From the NCBI GenBank assembly GCA_958510825.1, contig OY294044.1:106926893-106990892 (forward strand): DNA of 64,000 nt, in the 5' to 3' direction. A model generated the notes under the pieces. It did no database searches. It was not told where the DNA came from and was given only the letters and a program-made list of their open reading frames with translations. Origin of the DNA: Brachypterus glaber (taxonomy: Eukaryota; Arthropoda; Insecta; Coleoptera; Kateretidae). Position 1 is the stretch's first letter. Every line of letters starts with the position of its first letter. The position numbers and the translations under genes were made by a program. This document shows, piece after piece, positions 43,952 to 54,850 of the stretch.

Positions 43952-43992
43952 TCCCTGAGGATGTCTCTAGTAGTAAGAGACGAAACGTCGGA
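43952..43992 (+). ncRNA. Hammerhead-ribozyme-like motif, PLE3 right arm
   Basis: Mirror of 43532-43572: stem I TCC/GGA, core CTGAGGA, stem II GTCTCT/AGAGAC, GAA, ACGT, C. Confidence 0.55.
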
Positions 43993-44264
43993 AAGTGAAA
44001 ATCCATTAACACGGTCTAAACCCGAAAGTGAAAGTTCTTTATATATACTATTCGAACCTGTTGTAAAAATATTTACTGTGCGTTTTTTAATTTACTATCT
44101 TGCTTGAAAAAACAGACCATATTGTCAAAATTTGTCATCTAATTAAAAATGTAAAAAATATATTAAAATTTATTAAATTGCCTATATCTCGGAAACTAAT
44201 AGTCCTAAGATAAAAATGATCACATATGTTTTTGTAGGGAATTAAACATTATTTTCATTTATGC

Positions 44265-44692
44265 TACACGGAAAAAAAAATTATAGCTAGGAGCGCTATA
44301 ACACACATACCAAGCAAATTATAATCGCTTATTATATAAATACAAGGCTTTCTCTTACAATTATGGCAGTCAGTGTAAAAATTTATATGAAATACTTTAA
44401 TTGTTTAGTGAATAATAAAATATAACAAATAGTATGGCATTTATAGCTTAAATAGATTTAATTATTGTCCGTGCTAATAATTTTTATAATATAATAAAAT
44501 TTCTGTAAATTTATAATAGTGCCTGTAATAAATATAATCGTGTCTGTAATATATATAATCGGGTCCAATTTATTTTTAACATTATTAGTTATTGTGTCCC
44601 TTATAATCTATAGCTTAAATCACTATAATTTGCCACTGTTACCAAATATCTTATAATGTATAGCGCAGAGCCCACTAATTTCTTTCCGTGTA
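44265..44692. mobile_element. MITE with TACACGGAAA ends
   Basis: TACACGGAAAAAAAAATTAT at 44265 and AATTTCTTTCCGTGTA ending at 44692. The right arm of the host element shows the uninterrupted site, confirming insertion. Confidence 0.75.
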
Positions 44693-45369
44693 AATAAATT
44701 ATCCTACTATAAATAATAAGTGAAATATCGCTAAAAAATTTAATTTTTTTCCATTTTGACCCCGTTGCTCTAGGCTAATGTTAACCATATTTGATGTGAC
44801 GCAAATAGAAAAGGCCATGAATTCTTTGGTGAAAGAATTTTTCAAATCGGACGTTCCGTTCGAAAGTTATACGGTTTACGTACAGCCAGACAGACATTTT
44901 TTTATCACCCACTTTTTTCACATTTTCTTGACGTTTCATGACATTCTTAACCCGAAAATTAAAAAAAAAAGAAATATTTTTGGGTCGATTTTAATAACGG
45001 ATGTTTCCGTAATATTTTTGTTTTGTTACTACATTTTTTTTATAAAAAAAACAATTTTCCTAATTTTTACGGTTTGTTTTTTCATATTTAAAGGTGTAAT
45101 AAGCGGGTACCATCAGTACTGCATAAATGGATCAATTGACCTATTTTAGCATATCTGACAAAAGCATTTCGAGGTGAACAATTTTCTCATATACACGCAG
45201 AAAAATAATGTGATCAAAACATTGTGATGTGATTTAGCAGTGGTTGCTAAAATATATTTCAGTACACACAGAGAAAAATATTTTACGGGTCCTTTTTGAA
45301 AACATTGAAATAAAGGCGTTTATTTAGTAAAAATAAAAACGGTTAAAATCGACTGAAAATAATTATTTA

Positions 45370-45660
45370 TGGTACTAGTGGGTAAAGTAAGATATTGCCC
45401 ATGAGAAAATTAACCTGCGAGGCGTCAGCCAAGCAGGTTAATTTTCGAGAGGGCAATATCGGTTTACCCATGAGTGCCATACAAGGTTTTATCCAATAAA
45501 TAGCTTAGAAATTCATATTTTTATTAAAAATTTTAATGACATTTACAAGAAAATAATTTGACAAGTGACAGTTGAGTGGGTAAAATAAATAATTATCCAC
45601 TCAATAAAGTAAAAGCCACGCGGGGGTTATTATTGAGTTTATCTTTTTAAAATAAAGCTG
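45370..45660 (-). mobile_element. Family U MITE, copy 2
   Basis: Inverted copy of 15075-15365, with the GGTACTAGTGGGTAAAG end, AACCTGCGAGGCGTCAGCCA centre and GTGACAGTTGAGTGGGTAAA. Confidence 0.75.
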
Positions 45661-46325
45661 GTAATTGTCTCATTATCTGTATGTATTGGATAAATCAATT
45701 TTTTTTTTTGCATTTTCGGCTTAAGAATGTCATGAAACGTAGAGAAAATGTTAAAAAAATGGGTGTTAAAAAAATGGCTCTCTGTCTGTATGTAAACCTT
45801 ATAACTTTTGAACGGTATCTTTGATTTGAAAAACTTTTTCAACAAACGATTCAGGGCCTTTTCTGTTTGGGTCACATCAAATATGGTTAACATTAGCATA
45901 GGGCAAGGAGGGCAAAATGGATAAACTATAATTTTTAGCGATATCTCACTTACTATTTATAGTAGGACCATTTTTTTTGCACAAATGAAAATAATGTTTA
46001 ATTCTTTACAAAAACATGTGTAATCATTTATATAATAATAATAATAATAATAATAAAAAGACTTTATTTATAAAAAAATACATAACAAGCGGCGAAGTCT
46101 AGCTAGGCTACTCTTACTCAACCACAAGATATGTTTTACTACATTTTAAATATAGGATTGATTTTTATTTGAAACTAATACTAACTTACACCTAAGCATG
46201 GCGCAAAAATACTTTAACTTAAAATAAAATTAAATGATAATTATAATTATTAACCACAAATACACACACTCCTGCAACACACTTAAAAGACTATTGATTG
46301 TAGAAATTTAAAAATACAAAATACC

Positions 46326-47255
46326 TTATTGATTTTCAAAAAGAATTTGCTGAACTTTTGTTTTAAATGGGTTAATTTTAAGCAACTTAAATGACTCAGG
46401 CAACTTATTATATTCATTTATAGAATTATAACTGAAAGATCGTTTAAAAAAACTTTTACTGAAAGTAGGCATATTAAGTTTTACATTATTTCTTGTATTA
46501 ATGGAATGAATTTGATTTCTAGTAACATATTTATTAGCAATAATTTGTACTGGGTTCGTTTGTAAGGATTTGTGAGTAAATACTAAAAGATGTAACTTAC
46601 GCCTCTGTTCCATTTTTAGCCATTTTAACTGTGTTATTATAGGGGACATACGGTTGTACCTGTTGACCCCCTTGATAAACCTACAACAACTATTTTGCAC
46701 TTTTTGAATTTTAAATTTACTGTTTTCATCAAGACAAGGACCATAAATAAAATCGCAATAATTGAAATGGGAAAGTACAAGAGATTCTGAAAGACTTTTC
46801 TTTAGATGTTCGGTAAGAATGTGTCTGTTGGAATAGAGCAGTTTTAAACTTGACATTGATTTTTTTATTAAACTATTAACGTGATCTACAAATCTTAATT
46901 CATTATCCACGAATAACCCTAAATTTTTTGCGACATTGGTTGAAGGCAGTCTAACACCATCGATCTCAATACTCATGTTATTCTCAAGAAATTTTATTGA
47001 TTGCTTGTTACCAAAAAAAATAACATTACTTTTGGCTGCGTTTAATTTTAAATTATGATCGTTTGAAAGTTGAAATATTGTATTAAGATCGGAATTAATA
47101 AGACGAGTTGCTTCAATATATTCATTTTTTTTAAATTTTAAATATAGTTGAGTATCATCCGCAAAAATCACCGACAAGCAGTTTTTTACAGATGTAATTA
47201 AATCTGCCGTATATATACAAAAAAGAAGTGGTCCAAGGATACTTCCTTGCGGAAC
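46326..47255 (-). pseudogene. Outer LINE ORF2, second half of reverse transcriptase
   Basis: Resumes at IFSGVPQGSILGPLLFCIY and carries the FADDTQ catalytic box, LGLFVDNELRFVDHV, CRFIKGVNR and the C-terminal SFSYNSINEYNKLPES region. The open frame upstream of IFSG (four methionines) is the (GAT)n tail of the inserted LINE and not part of this protein. Together with 52127-52924 the reverse transcriptase would be continuous. Confidence 0.85.
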
Positions 47256-47368
47256 GCCTGAAAAGATCATCATCATCATCAATAGTTTGTTTGGGTCTTT
47301 AAGAGACAGGCGCAGCCTATGGCTCATTTATCTAAAAAAATATTTAATCTGAATTGAAAGTTGGGGCA

Positions 47369-47468
47369 GTGAGTCTATGCTCACTGATGCGAGTTGCATC
47401 TGTCATAATTTGGGGGGAGTGAGTCTCTGCTCACTGATGCGAGTTGCATCTGTCATAATTTGGCGCTG
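47369..47468 (-). repeat. 50-bp tandem duplication in the LINE 3' region
   Basis: Two units (47369-47418, 47419-47468) share GTGAGTCT.TGCTCACTGAT, GCGAGTTGCATCTG and TCATAATTTGG. A third degenerate piece follows near 47540 (CACTGATGCTGGGAATGCAT). Confidence 0.85.
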
Positions 47469-47703
47469 TGGAGTGGGTGGGAGGGGGATGGGGAGGGATG
47501 TGATAGGGAGAGGAGGGATGTGCGGGAGGAGTGGGACTATCTCACTGATGCTGGGAATGCATCTGTCCTGTATTAGTGGGTACCATTACTGGTTGAGGAC
47601 GTTTTTGATCTTTTTGTGAGTGTTGTGTATTTCGTGATCGTAATCTAGAAAGTTTGAAATGAGGGGGTTTGGGTGATCTAAATTGTCTTGTATAAAAGAC
47701 GTG

Positions 47704-50330
47704 CTAGCGGATGATTTCCGTTTTTAGGAGGGGCATTTCGAGATCTCTGTGTATCTGGTTGTTCCTCATGAACCAGGGGGCATCGAGGCATATTCTGAGT
47801 GCCTTGTTTTGGAAGGCCTGAAGTTTTGCTGAGAGCGCTTTGTTAAGGGTGATTTTATTCCAGGCTGGGGCTCCGTAAAGAAGTACCGGCTTTAGGGTTT
47901 GGTTGTAGAGAAGAAGTTTGTTTTTAATGGATAGGGGACTCTTTCTGCCTATTAAGGGGTAGAGTTTGGAGAGGCGGCAATTTGCTATTTGGAGGGTGTT
48001 TTTGACGTGCTGATCCCACGTCAAGTTTTTGGAGATTGTAATGCCGAGGTATTTGGCATGGTTTTCCCAGTTAATGGGGTGGCCATTTATCTGAATGGGT
48101 TGGGGTGGGCCTCTTCTAATCCTAGAGATTAGGATGCCTTTGGTTTTATTGGCGTTTACTTTGATTTTCCATTTGGAGAACCATTTGATTAGGGCATCCA
48201 TTTGGCGCTGGAGGGCGATATGGATGCGCTGGGGGTTTCTGGCTTTTGCTAGGATACCGGTGTCATCGGCGAACAGGGCTAGTTCAGTTCCCTGTGTTTT
48301 TGGAATATCTGCCGTAAAGAGGTTGTACAGAAGGGGGGATAGTGGGGAACCTTGTGGACGCCAGCTCTGATGCGGCGGGTGTTGGACTTACAGTCGCCTA
48401 TTTTTATCTGAAAATCTCTGCCTTTGAGGAAGGAGTATATGAGTTTGGTGATGCCTGGGGGGAGGCCGAGAAAGTGGAGTTTGGCTACAAGACCTTTGTG
48501 CCAAACCTTATCGAAGGCTTTTGCGATGTCCAGGAGGATCAGTCCCGCGGCTTCGCGCCTATTTAGTCCGTCCGTTACAGAGTCTACCAGGCGAGCTACC
48601 TGGTGGACTGTGGAGTGTCTGCTTCGGAAGCCGAATTGCTCATTTGGAAGGAGATTTAGTTCTTCAACTAGAGTTTGAAGTCTGGTTAGTATGACTTTCT
48701 CGGCTATTTTGCCTAGGGAGGAAAGGAGGCTTATGGGGCGGTAGCTTTCAGCAAAAGTTGGATTTTGTCCGGGTTTTTTGATTACTATTACGTCTGCGTT
48801 TTTCCAGGGCTTTGGAAAGTGGCGCAGTCTGAGCATTGCGTTAACAATGTTAACGATTTCCATAATGGTTTTCCGGGGGAGTATTTTAAGGATTTTATTC
48901 GGTATTTGATCGGGACCGGGGGCTTTCCTTTTTGGGAGATTTTTGATGATGCGTTTGATTTCCTCGGGGGATGTGGGGGTGATAATGTCGTTTTCGACTT
49001 GGTTAGTGACTCTATTATAGATGTGGTTTATGTCTTTTTCATGCATGAGTTGCTCGTAGTTCTCGTCGTCCGAGTCGGGCTCGGAGTCGGTCTCTGATTC
49101 GGAGTCGGAGTCGGGGGGGATTGGAGGGTTTGGTTGAAATTGTTTCCGCATTGCGTCAGCAAATGCTTCGGCTTTTTCGGGGGTGGAGTAGACGACTCCT
49201 CTTTCGCCGTGAATTGGGGGCATGCCTCGTTGGTGGTCGAGGGATAGGGTTTTGGCCATTCTCCAAAGTGATCTATCCTGGGGGTTGAGTGACTTTATTT
49301 TTCCCTCCCAGCGGGAATTTGCTAGTACGTTTAGTCGGTCTTTGACTTCCTGGGTAAGTCTGTTTGCTTCGCGTTTTATATGGGGGTCTTGGAGGGTGCG
49401 TGCACGACGAAGAAGTCGGTTTTTCTCTCTGATTAAGTCTTTGAGATCTCGGGGAAGGTCCTGTGGGTTTTGGATATCTACTTTTTTGATTAATTTGGCG
49501 CTGTCCATTGCGGATTTTATGGTATTGGTGAGTGTGGTTACTGCAATATCTAGTTCTTGGACGGAATTTATTGAATTGATTTTGGTGTTGCTTTCTAGGA
49601 GTTCGGAAATATAGGAGAAGTTGTAAACGGTTTTTTTGGTGTGATTTGCGGTTGGTATGCCTCCTGCCGTGATAATGATTGGAAGGTGGTCGGAGCTTAG
49701 TTCGTGTCTTAGTTCGATGTTAATGTTTAGTGTCGTGTTTTTATACAAAACGATGTCAAGGATATCAGGAAGGCCGTGGCCATAGTGGGTTGGGGAATCG
49801 GGTGCGGTAACCATTATATGGTTACGTTGTAATATTTCGTAAAGCCTACGGCCGTTGGCCGTAGTTGTTCTAGAGTGCCAAAGGGCGTGTTTGCAATTCA
49901 AGTCTCCGGCTAGGATTGTTGGATGATTGTCGTTAAAGTAGCCTTCGAAGTCGGCGGGTCTGACCTCCTTATTTGGGGGTTTGTAGAGGGACACGATCCT
50001 GAATTTGGAATTGTCGTGCATGTTGACGAATATGGAGGTAGTTTCGACTTGATCGCTTTGTGTGGGGGGCGCATGAAGAAGATCGTGAGATATGTGTTTT
50101 TTGATATAGATTGCTGTGCCTCCTTTGCGGTCCTGGAGTCTATCGTTACGGTAGCAGGAATAGTTGGGTATGGTACCCCTATGATGTGGTTTAAGACCAG
50201 TCTCTTGGATGAGGGCTATATCTATTTGATTTTCGTGTAGAAATTCTATGAGTTCCGGTTTTTTTGAATTGAGGCTATCAGCGTTCCAGGTGACTATTTT
50301 AAGGGCTCTGGGTTTTGTTTGTCTAGACAT
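47704..50330 (-). pseudogene. Jockey-clade ORF2: endonuclease and reverse transcriptase, one apparent frameshift
   Basis: The APE-type endonuclease comes first: KIVTWNADSL (N16), IQETG (E43), GDLNCKHALWHS, SSDHLPI. After an acidic linker comes the reverse transcriptase: KRKAPGPDQIPNKIL, ESYRPISLLSSLGK, EQFGFRSRHST, LLDIAKAFDKVWH (motif A), then FADDTG (motif C), then LGITISKNLTWDQHV. At about 48353-48360 one C is missing within the GVPQG motif, which moves the frame. The span is 2,627 bp, so one base restores a multiple of three (875 codons, normal for Jockey), and I saw no other break. ATG at 50328-50330 overlaps the ORF1 stop. Confidence 0.9.
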
Positions 50331-51888
50331 TTTGGGGGCCTAGATTGGGTAATTGAAGGGAGCCAAAAGCCTGCATGAAGCTGGCGAATTCTTGCATGAA
50401 GGTGTGGATTTTTGAAATTTGGGATTGATCAAAAATATTGGGGGGATTTGCACTGGGACCTGGGGCCGCCTTGGGTTGTTGTGGGGTGGCGGCGTTGGTT
50501 GCCTTTTGGGCGTAGGAGATGCCCGGGGTGAATTTTTGGGTTGGGGGTATGACCCTTGTACGGGTTGGAGCGATGTTTGATGGGTGTTTGGGGCATTTAT
50601 GATAGTTTGCCGTGTGGGGGCCTAGGCAGTTGGCGCATTTTGCGTCCGTGTGACGGGGTTTTTCACACTTTGTTGTGTGGTGGTCTTGTGCGCATTTTAC
50701 GCATTTGGCCGGGGCGTTGCAATTGGCCTGGGAGTGGCCGAAGAGTTGGCATTTGTGACATTGCCTGAATTTGGGTTTATAGGTCTGGCTTTCGACCTTT
50801 ATGACTAGGTGTAGAAGCCTAGTCTCTTTAAATATGGGGTGCTGTTGTCCTGTCACCTTGGGGAGGATGACTAGGATCAGGGGCATGGGGGTCTTGTCTT
50901 TAGTACGCGTCATTCTCGAGACTGACGTGGGGAGGTAGCCACGCTCAATAAGAGCGGCTTGGACGTCTGCGACGTCTATCTGGGTGGGGATTCCCCGGAT
51001 TACGGCGTGGATTGCCTTGTCCTCCGGGAGGGTAAAACTATGATACGGAATTTTTTCGGTGTCTAAGTGCCTAGTGACTTTGCGGAAGTCGTCACTGGTC
51101 TGGGTGCGAATTTGCACTCCTTCGGAGGTATTTTTCGCGTGGAGGATGTTTACTTTTTGGGAGTTGAAGTGGCGGGACAAGGCTAGCCATTTTTCAGGGG
51201 CTCGAATGATGATGGGGGGGATTTTGGGGGTTTTGTGGGCTTCCTGGTCGGGGGGGGTTCCTGGGCCAGTAGCTTGGGTTTTTGGGTTTACAGGGGCCGT
51301 AACGGGGGGTTGGGGCCCTGAGCCGGAGGGGTTAGCGACTTCTTCGGAGGCAGTCGCTTTGCCGGGGGTTTTTTGGGTCTTAGCGGGTTTTTCTTCTAGG
51401 TCTGAATTCAATTTGTGTTTCTGGCTCCTTCTGCGCCGGTTTAGGCGCTTGCGCGGGGAGGCAAGGGGGGATCGGACTGCGTCCGAATCGGTCTCTACTA
51501 CGGACATGTCCGTTTCGAAATGATCGGGGGCATCGGAGAGCTCTTGAGTGGGGGTTTGGGTTTTTTGGGATAGGAGTGTCCCTATTTGAGAGGAGAGGCG
51601 GGAAATTTCCTCTCGGAGTCCATTGATGGTCTCATTTGCGGTGGCTAGTTGTGTCTGAAGGAATTCGAGCTGATTTTTATGTGATTCAGCCTGGGTTTTG
51701 TAGTGCTCTGCCTGGGCCTTGATTTGATCTTGCAAGTAATCTGACATTTGTTGGTTTGGGAAGTTTGCCATGGTGGCGTCGATATTTTCAGCCATAGTGG
51801 TTTTTGAATTTCGAAGGGAAAAATAGAAGTAGTGTTCTCGGGGGCCTGGGTGGCCCCGGGTGGGGGGGGGGGGTGTAGTGTTAAGCAC
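50323..51888 (-). CDS. Jockey-clade LINE ORF1, nucleic-acid-binding protein
   Basis: 521 codons from the first ATG, but a second ATG at 51795 (MAENIDATMANFPNQQ) is a more natural start since the first 31 residues are proline-rich and otherwise leader-like. Order: coiled coil (about 45-110, heptad-like QDQIKAQAEHYKTQAES), a serine/proline-rich basic linker with RKRLNRRRRSQK, an RRM-like/PRE_C2HC region (about 230-380), and three CCHC zinc knuckles (CHKCQLFGHSQANC, CVKCAQDHHTTKC, CANCLGPHTANYHKC). It should bind LINE RNA. The frame is intact and ends ATGTCTAG, overlapping the ORF2 ATG. Confidence 0.88.
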   Translation of the reverse strand: MLNTTPPPPTRGHPGPREHYFYFSLRNSKTTMAENIDATMANFPNQQMSDYLQDQIKAQAEHYKTQAESHKNQLEFLQTQLATANETINGLREEISRLSSQIGTLLSQKTQTPTQELSDAPDHFETDMSVVETDSDAVRSPLASPRKRLNRRRRSQKHKLNSDLEEKPAKTQKTPGKATASEEVANPSGSGPQPPVTAPVNPKTQATGPGTPPDQEAHKTPKIPPIIIRAPEKWLALSRHFNSQKVNILHAKNTSEGVQIRTQTSDDFRKVTRHLDTEKIPYHSFTLPEDKAIHAVIRGIPTQIDVADVQAALIERGYLPTSVSRMTRTKDKTPMPLILVILPKVTGQQHPIFKETRLLHLVIKVESQTYKPKFRQCHKCQLFGHSQANCNAPAKCVKCAQDHHTTKCEKPRHTDAKCANCLGPHTANYHKCPKHPSNIAPTRTRVIPPTQKFTPGISYAQKATNAATPQQPKAAPGPSANPPNIFDQSQISKIHTFMQEFASFMQAFGSLQLPNLGPQNV

Positions 51889-52126
51889 TAATTGTTAGTG
51901 GTTGGGGTCTCAGGGAACCTTTAACACACCAAACCGCCAGCCTCAGCGGTTCGTGGGAATTGGCTTAAGTCCACAGTGTGAAAAGGGCTGCAGCACTTAG
52001 CAAGCAAGCTTACAAGTGAGCATATGTTAGTTAGAATAATTATATACCAAAATAATCTTACTCAATGGAAATCTGCTGGGCGACGTCTGACCTCTTCACT
52101 GTCACTCACTCGACTATATGTGTATT
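51889..52126 (-). promoter_or_regulatory. 5' leader and presumed internal promoter of the young LINE
   Basis: No TATA box is evident. On the minus strand, TCAGACGTCG about 40 bp from the inferred 5' end contains an AGACGT match to the downstream promoter element used by Jockey-type LINEs. The position is roughly right but depends on the exact 5' end. Confidence 0.4.
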
Positions 52127-52924
52127 GCCTGAAAAGATATCTGTGAAGGAAGAAGAAGTATTATTAAATACAATTTTTTGTTTTCGATCTGAAAAATATG
52201 ATTTAACTAATTCTAAAGACTCGTTGTCAAAACCGATGTATTCTAATTTGGCCAACAGAAGACCAGGATCGATGGTGTCAAATGCCTTACTGAAGTCAAG
52301 TAGAATCAATGCAGTAATAAACTCTTTATCACAGTTATTTATAATATCATCAGTTACAGATACAAGCGCAGTTGATGTGCTGTAACCTTTCCTAAAACCA
52401 CATTGGTTAGGGGGAATGACATTGTGTAAATTGCAATGATTCAGTATTTGCTCAAAAATAATTTTTTCGAAGATCTTGGACATTGTAGGTAAAATACTTA
52501 TTATTCGCAGTTCAGAAAAATTTTCAGGGTTAGTTTTTTTTGCCAAAGGTTTACCTATAGCACATTTCCACATTTTTGGAAAATAACGTCTTTCAATACA
52601 AGTGTTTATGATGTGTAAAATGTACTTATCAATAAACGGCGAACAAATTTTTAACATTTTTGCATTAATGCCATCAATCCCCACAGCATGAGTTTTAATA
52701 TCGTTTAAATAACTATTTACCTTCTCCTCTGTACTTAAATTGAAATTAACATTACAATTGTTGTTAAGTTTTTTATTTTTATAATATTTAATTTTATTTT
52801 GGCAATTAGGTTTTTGTTGAAGAATTTGTGAAAAAAAATTATTTATTTCATTTACATTTGAGAGATGAAAAGGTATATCGTTATTTTTGGTACTTTTTAC
52901 CCTTAAATTTTGTAAAGCAACCAA
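52127..52924 (-). pseudogene. Outer LINE ORF2, first half of reverse transcriptase
   Basis: Encodes the fingers and motif A: HAVGIDGINAKMLKICSPF, KCAIGKPLAKK, SELRIISILPTMSKIFEKII, QCGFRKGYSTSTALVSVTD, ILLDFSKAFDTID. It stops being LINE-like at DIFSG, where the second LINE entered; the remaining residues of the open frame are insertion sequence. Continues at 47255 downward. Confidence 0.85.
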
Positions 52925-53808
52925 GTTTTTTTAGAATCATTATTAGACGCAGTTTGTTGTAAATGATTCTTTTTTTCTATTCTAACTAAACTAACACATT
53001 GATTGCGTAAACCTTTGTAATTATTCCAGTCTACGTCAGACTTGCTTAGTTTAAAAGTTTGCAAAGCATGATCACGGCGTTTCATAAATGCTTTAAGTTC
53101 AGGTGTTAACCATGGGGCTTTGGGCTTTGTAACTCGAATTGTTTTTAAAGGCGCATGAGTGTCAAATAAGATAGTAATAATTTCGTTAAACTTTTCAACT
53201 TTTTGGTCGATATCATGAATATACACAATGTCATTCCACGGCAAAGCATGTAAATCCCCTAAAAATAAATCAGAATTAAAATTTTTAAAACATCTGTAGG
53301 TTATAGATTTAGGTTCAGGCTTTTTACACTTAAAGTTTAGATTACAATAAACTAGTCTATGATCACTGATATTGTGCATAGGAATTGTGCCGCAAGATTT
53401 TACAATATCCGCATTTGAAATAAAAATAGGATCTATAAGCCTCTGAGTCTTACTGGTAATTCTGGTTGGTTCATTAAGTTATTGTTTGAAATTATATGAT
53501 TCAAAACATTCTTCAACTAAGTTGTCTATCTCAAGAAAATTTGTGTTTAAATCACCTAAGCATATGACTTCATCAGCCTTATGGCTAAGATTAGATAACA
53601 CACTTTCATAATCAGCAATAGCTGCCGCTCCCTTAACTTTGTGAGGCTTATAAAATGACAGAACCATTAACGACTTGTTTTTCAATTTAATTTTAAAAAA
53701 TAAATGCTCAATATCACTTACCAATACAAAAGGAACTTCTTCGTATATTAAATTATTGCTAATATATGCCAACATACCTCTTGCTCTGCCTATGCCTATC
53801 GTCAACAT
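52903..53808 (-). pseudogene. Outer LINE ORF2, endonuclease part
   Basis: Two frames separated by a disruption near 53380-53480: 53479-53808 (GIGRARGMLAYISNN, then LSFYKPHKV, then EVICLGDLNTNF) and 52903-53379 (NISDHRLVYCNLNF, then KAPWLTPELKAFMKRRD). These are the middle and end of an APE-type endonuclease (GDLN and SDH boxes) and the linker. The N-terminal residues lie in decayed sequence above 53808. Confidence 0.8.
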
Positions 53809-53830
53809 CTCGGTTTGTTTGTAAACAAAT

Positions 53831-54248
53831 AGTAGGTATATTCAGGCCTGAACAATAACAGTTACCAGTAACTGTTATTGTTGTCTCTGTTAGAACAAAG
53901 CTGTGCGAGTAAGACAGACTAATGTATATGTTGGCTACGTTTTTGTCAATTTTTTCAAATGAGAAGAGTTATTAGTTCGTTGATTTTTACATTCATTTAA
54001 AAGAATCCGATAAAGCGACAAAGAAAAAAGCAAATAGTCAAAAAATACAGGAAAAATTAAGTCAGTTTGATATCTTATTTTATAATGATCATTTTTCCAC
54101 TCGTCTGAAAAAGGTACCAGTTTCATACTTTTTAACATGTTTTTAAAAAGTGCAAACAAAAACCGGCCATATCTTAAAACATCTAATTTGCACTAAGGAT
54201 AACTTGTCTTAACAGGGCAGTACATCTACATCTTTTATTATTTTTGAG
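53831..54248. other. Spacer with a 15-bp perfect palindrome
   Basis: AACAATAACAGTTAC (53851-53865) pairs with 53868-53882 around CA. The rest is AT-rich with no gene. Confidence 0.5.
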
Positions 54249-54850
54249 CAACTTGAACCAAATTTTATTATCGTAACTATAACATACTAGTATGAAGAAC
54301 AGCATACTACACACATTTTATTAGTTAACTACGACAAACAATGACGTCACACTTACTATTCTTAGTAACCATGTACCCCTAGGTGGTTTGCTCGCATAGT
54401 AAGTATTTCTATCCTTTTCTATCATATTTCTGTCCTTTCCGAATCATATTTTTTCAACGAAGAAGAGGTTAGTGTTTTTGTGGAAGCCGGACTTATGTAC
54501 AAGATTGTTTTGCCACTTTTGCCAGAATCTCGGCAAGAATTCTATTGATATTATTTTAAACAATCGTCAATTCGTGGATAATATAGATACGATAAACGAG
54601 TAAAATAAAAGTAAGTTATTTATAAGCTTTATGCAAAAATGTTCTTGCAAAGTTAGGACAAGCCTAATTTTTTCTTTGTAGACCTCGTTTTTGGTTCTCA
54701 ATTTCAAATATCGCAAAATAAACTTTTTAACCTCGAAAAAGATTTTACTTTTACTTTACCAACTAACTATGACGTCATTTAAACAACACTGTTGAAGCCA
54801 TACTAGTATGTTATAGTTAAGATAATAATAATTTGGGTTTGATGAGTAGG
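54249..54850. mobile_element. Foldback MITE with ~50-bp ends
   Basis: ACCAAATTTTATTATCGTAA then CTATAACATACTAGTATG at the left are mirrored by CATACTAGTATGTTATAG and the AATAATTTGGGTTT end at the right; a TGACGTCA-type block occurs in both arms. Confidence 0.7.

Larger units (their letters stand above)
43449..44042. mobile_element. Penelope-like element, inverted dimer (PLE3)
   Basis: Near-perfect palindrome with almost no spacer (centre near 43760). The 13-bp target ATATACTATTCGA is duplicated at 43436-43448 and 44043-44055. Each arm encodes the C-terminus (MPRKIRESIEIIKHPNNINR) and a hammerhead-like motif. The left arm is about 20 bp longer at its 3' end (AAGCTTTCACGGCC), the reverse of PLE2. 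Confidence 0.85.
43304..44122. mobile_element. ATGGTCTGTTTC MITE copy C, split by a Penelope dimer
   Basis: Ends ATATGGTCTGTTT (43304) and AAACAGACCATAT (to 44122); inner CGCACAGTGAATATTTTC block as in copies A and B. The Penelope unit 43449-44042 lies near its centre. Confidence 0.85.
44150..46032. mobile_element. Long inverted-repeat element with nested MITEs
   Basis: Left-arm blocks (AATTAAACATTATTTTCATT at 44240, CTACTATAAATAATAAGTGA near 44704, AATGTTAACCATATTTGATG at 44778, TTTCATGACATTCTTAA near 44934) recur inverted on the right (45715-46020). 44265-44692 is a separate MITE in the left arm, and 45370-45660 is a family U copy. The left-arm frame at 44778 and the right-arm frame at 45639-45899 both start LTIFDVTQ and are mirror copies of repeat sequence. 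Confidence 0.7.
47268..52126 (-). mobile_element. Young Jockey-clade LINE, nearly full length (~4.86 kb)
   Basis: Inserted in the outer LINE with a 12-bp duplication. Contains 5' leader (51889-52126), ORF1 (50323-51888), ORF2 (47704-50330), a 3' region with a 50-bp duplication and a (GAT)n tail (47265-47280). Its GC content is clearly above that of all surrounding DNA, which sets it apart from the other LINEs here and hints at a different compositional history. Confidence 0.9.
46033..53830 (-). mobile_element. CR1/Jockey-type LINE, interrupted by a younger LINE
   Basis: The two parts, 46033-47267 and 52127-53830, join at a 12-bp duplication (GCCTGAAAAGAT at 47256-47267 and 52127-52138) into one minus-strand element with endonuclease, reverse transcriptase and (ATT)n tail (46030-46058). 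The tail region AAGTCTTTTT with CTTCGCCGC is like that of the LINE at 4563. The 5' end is decayed near 53830. Confidence 0.85.

Noticed and set aside
44778..45899. Related frames starting LTIFDVTQ in both directions, looking like a gene pair
   Set aside because: They are the two arms of one inverted repeat and diverge without respecting codons.
48765..51523. Plus-strand frames of 84-154 codons across the young LINE
   Set aside because: Antisense shadows of GC-rich ORF1 and ORF2, which are clear on the minus strand.
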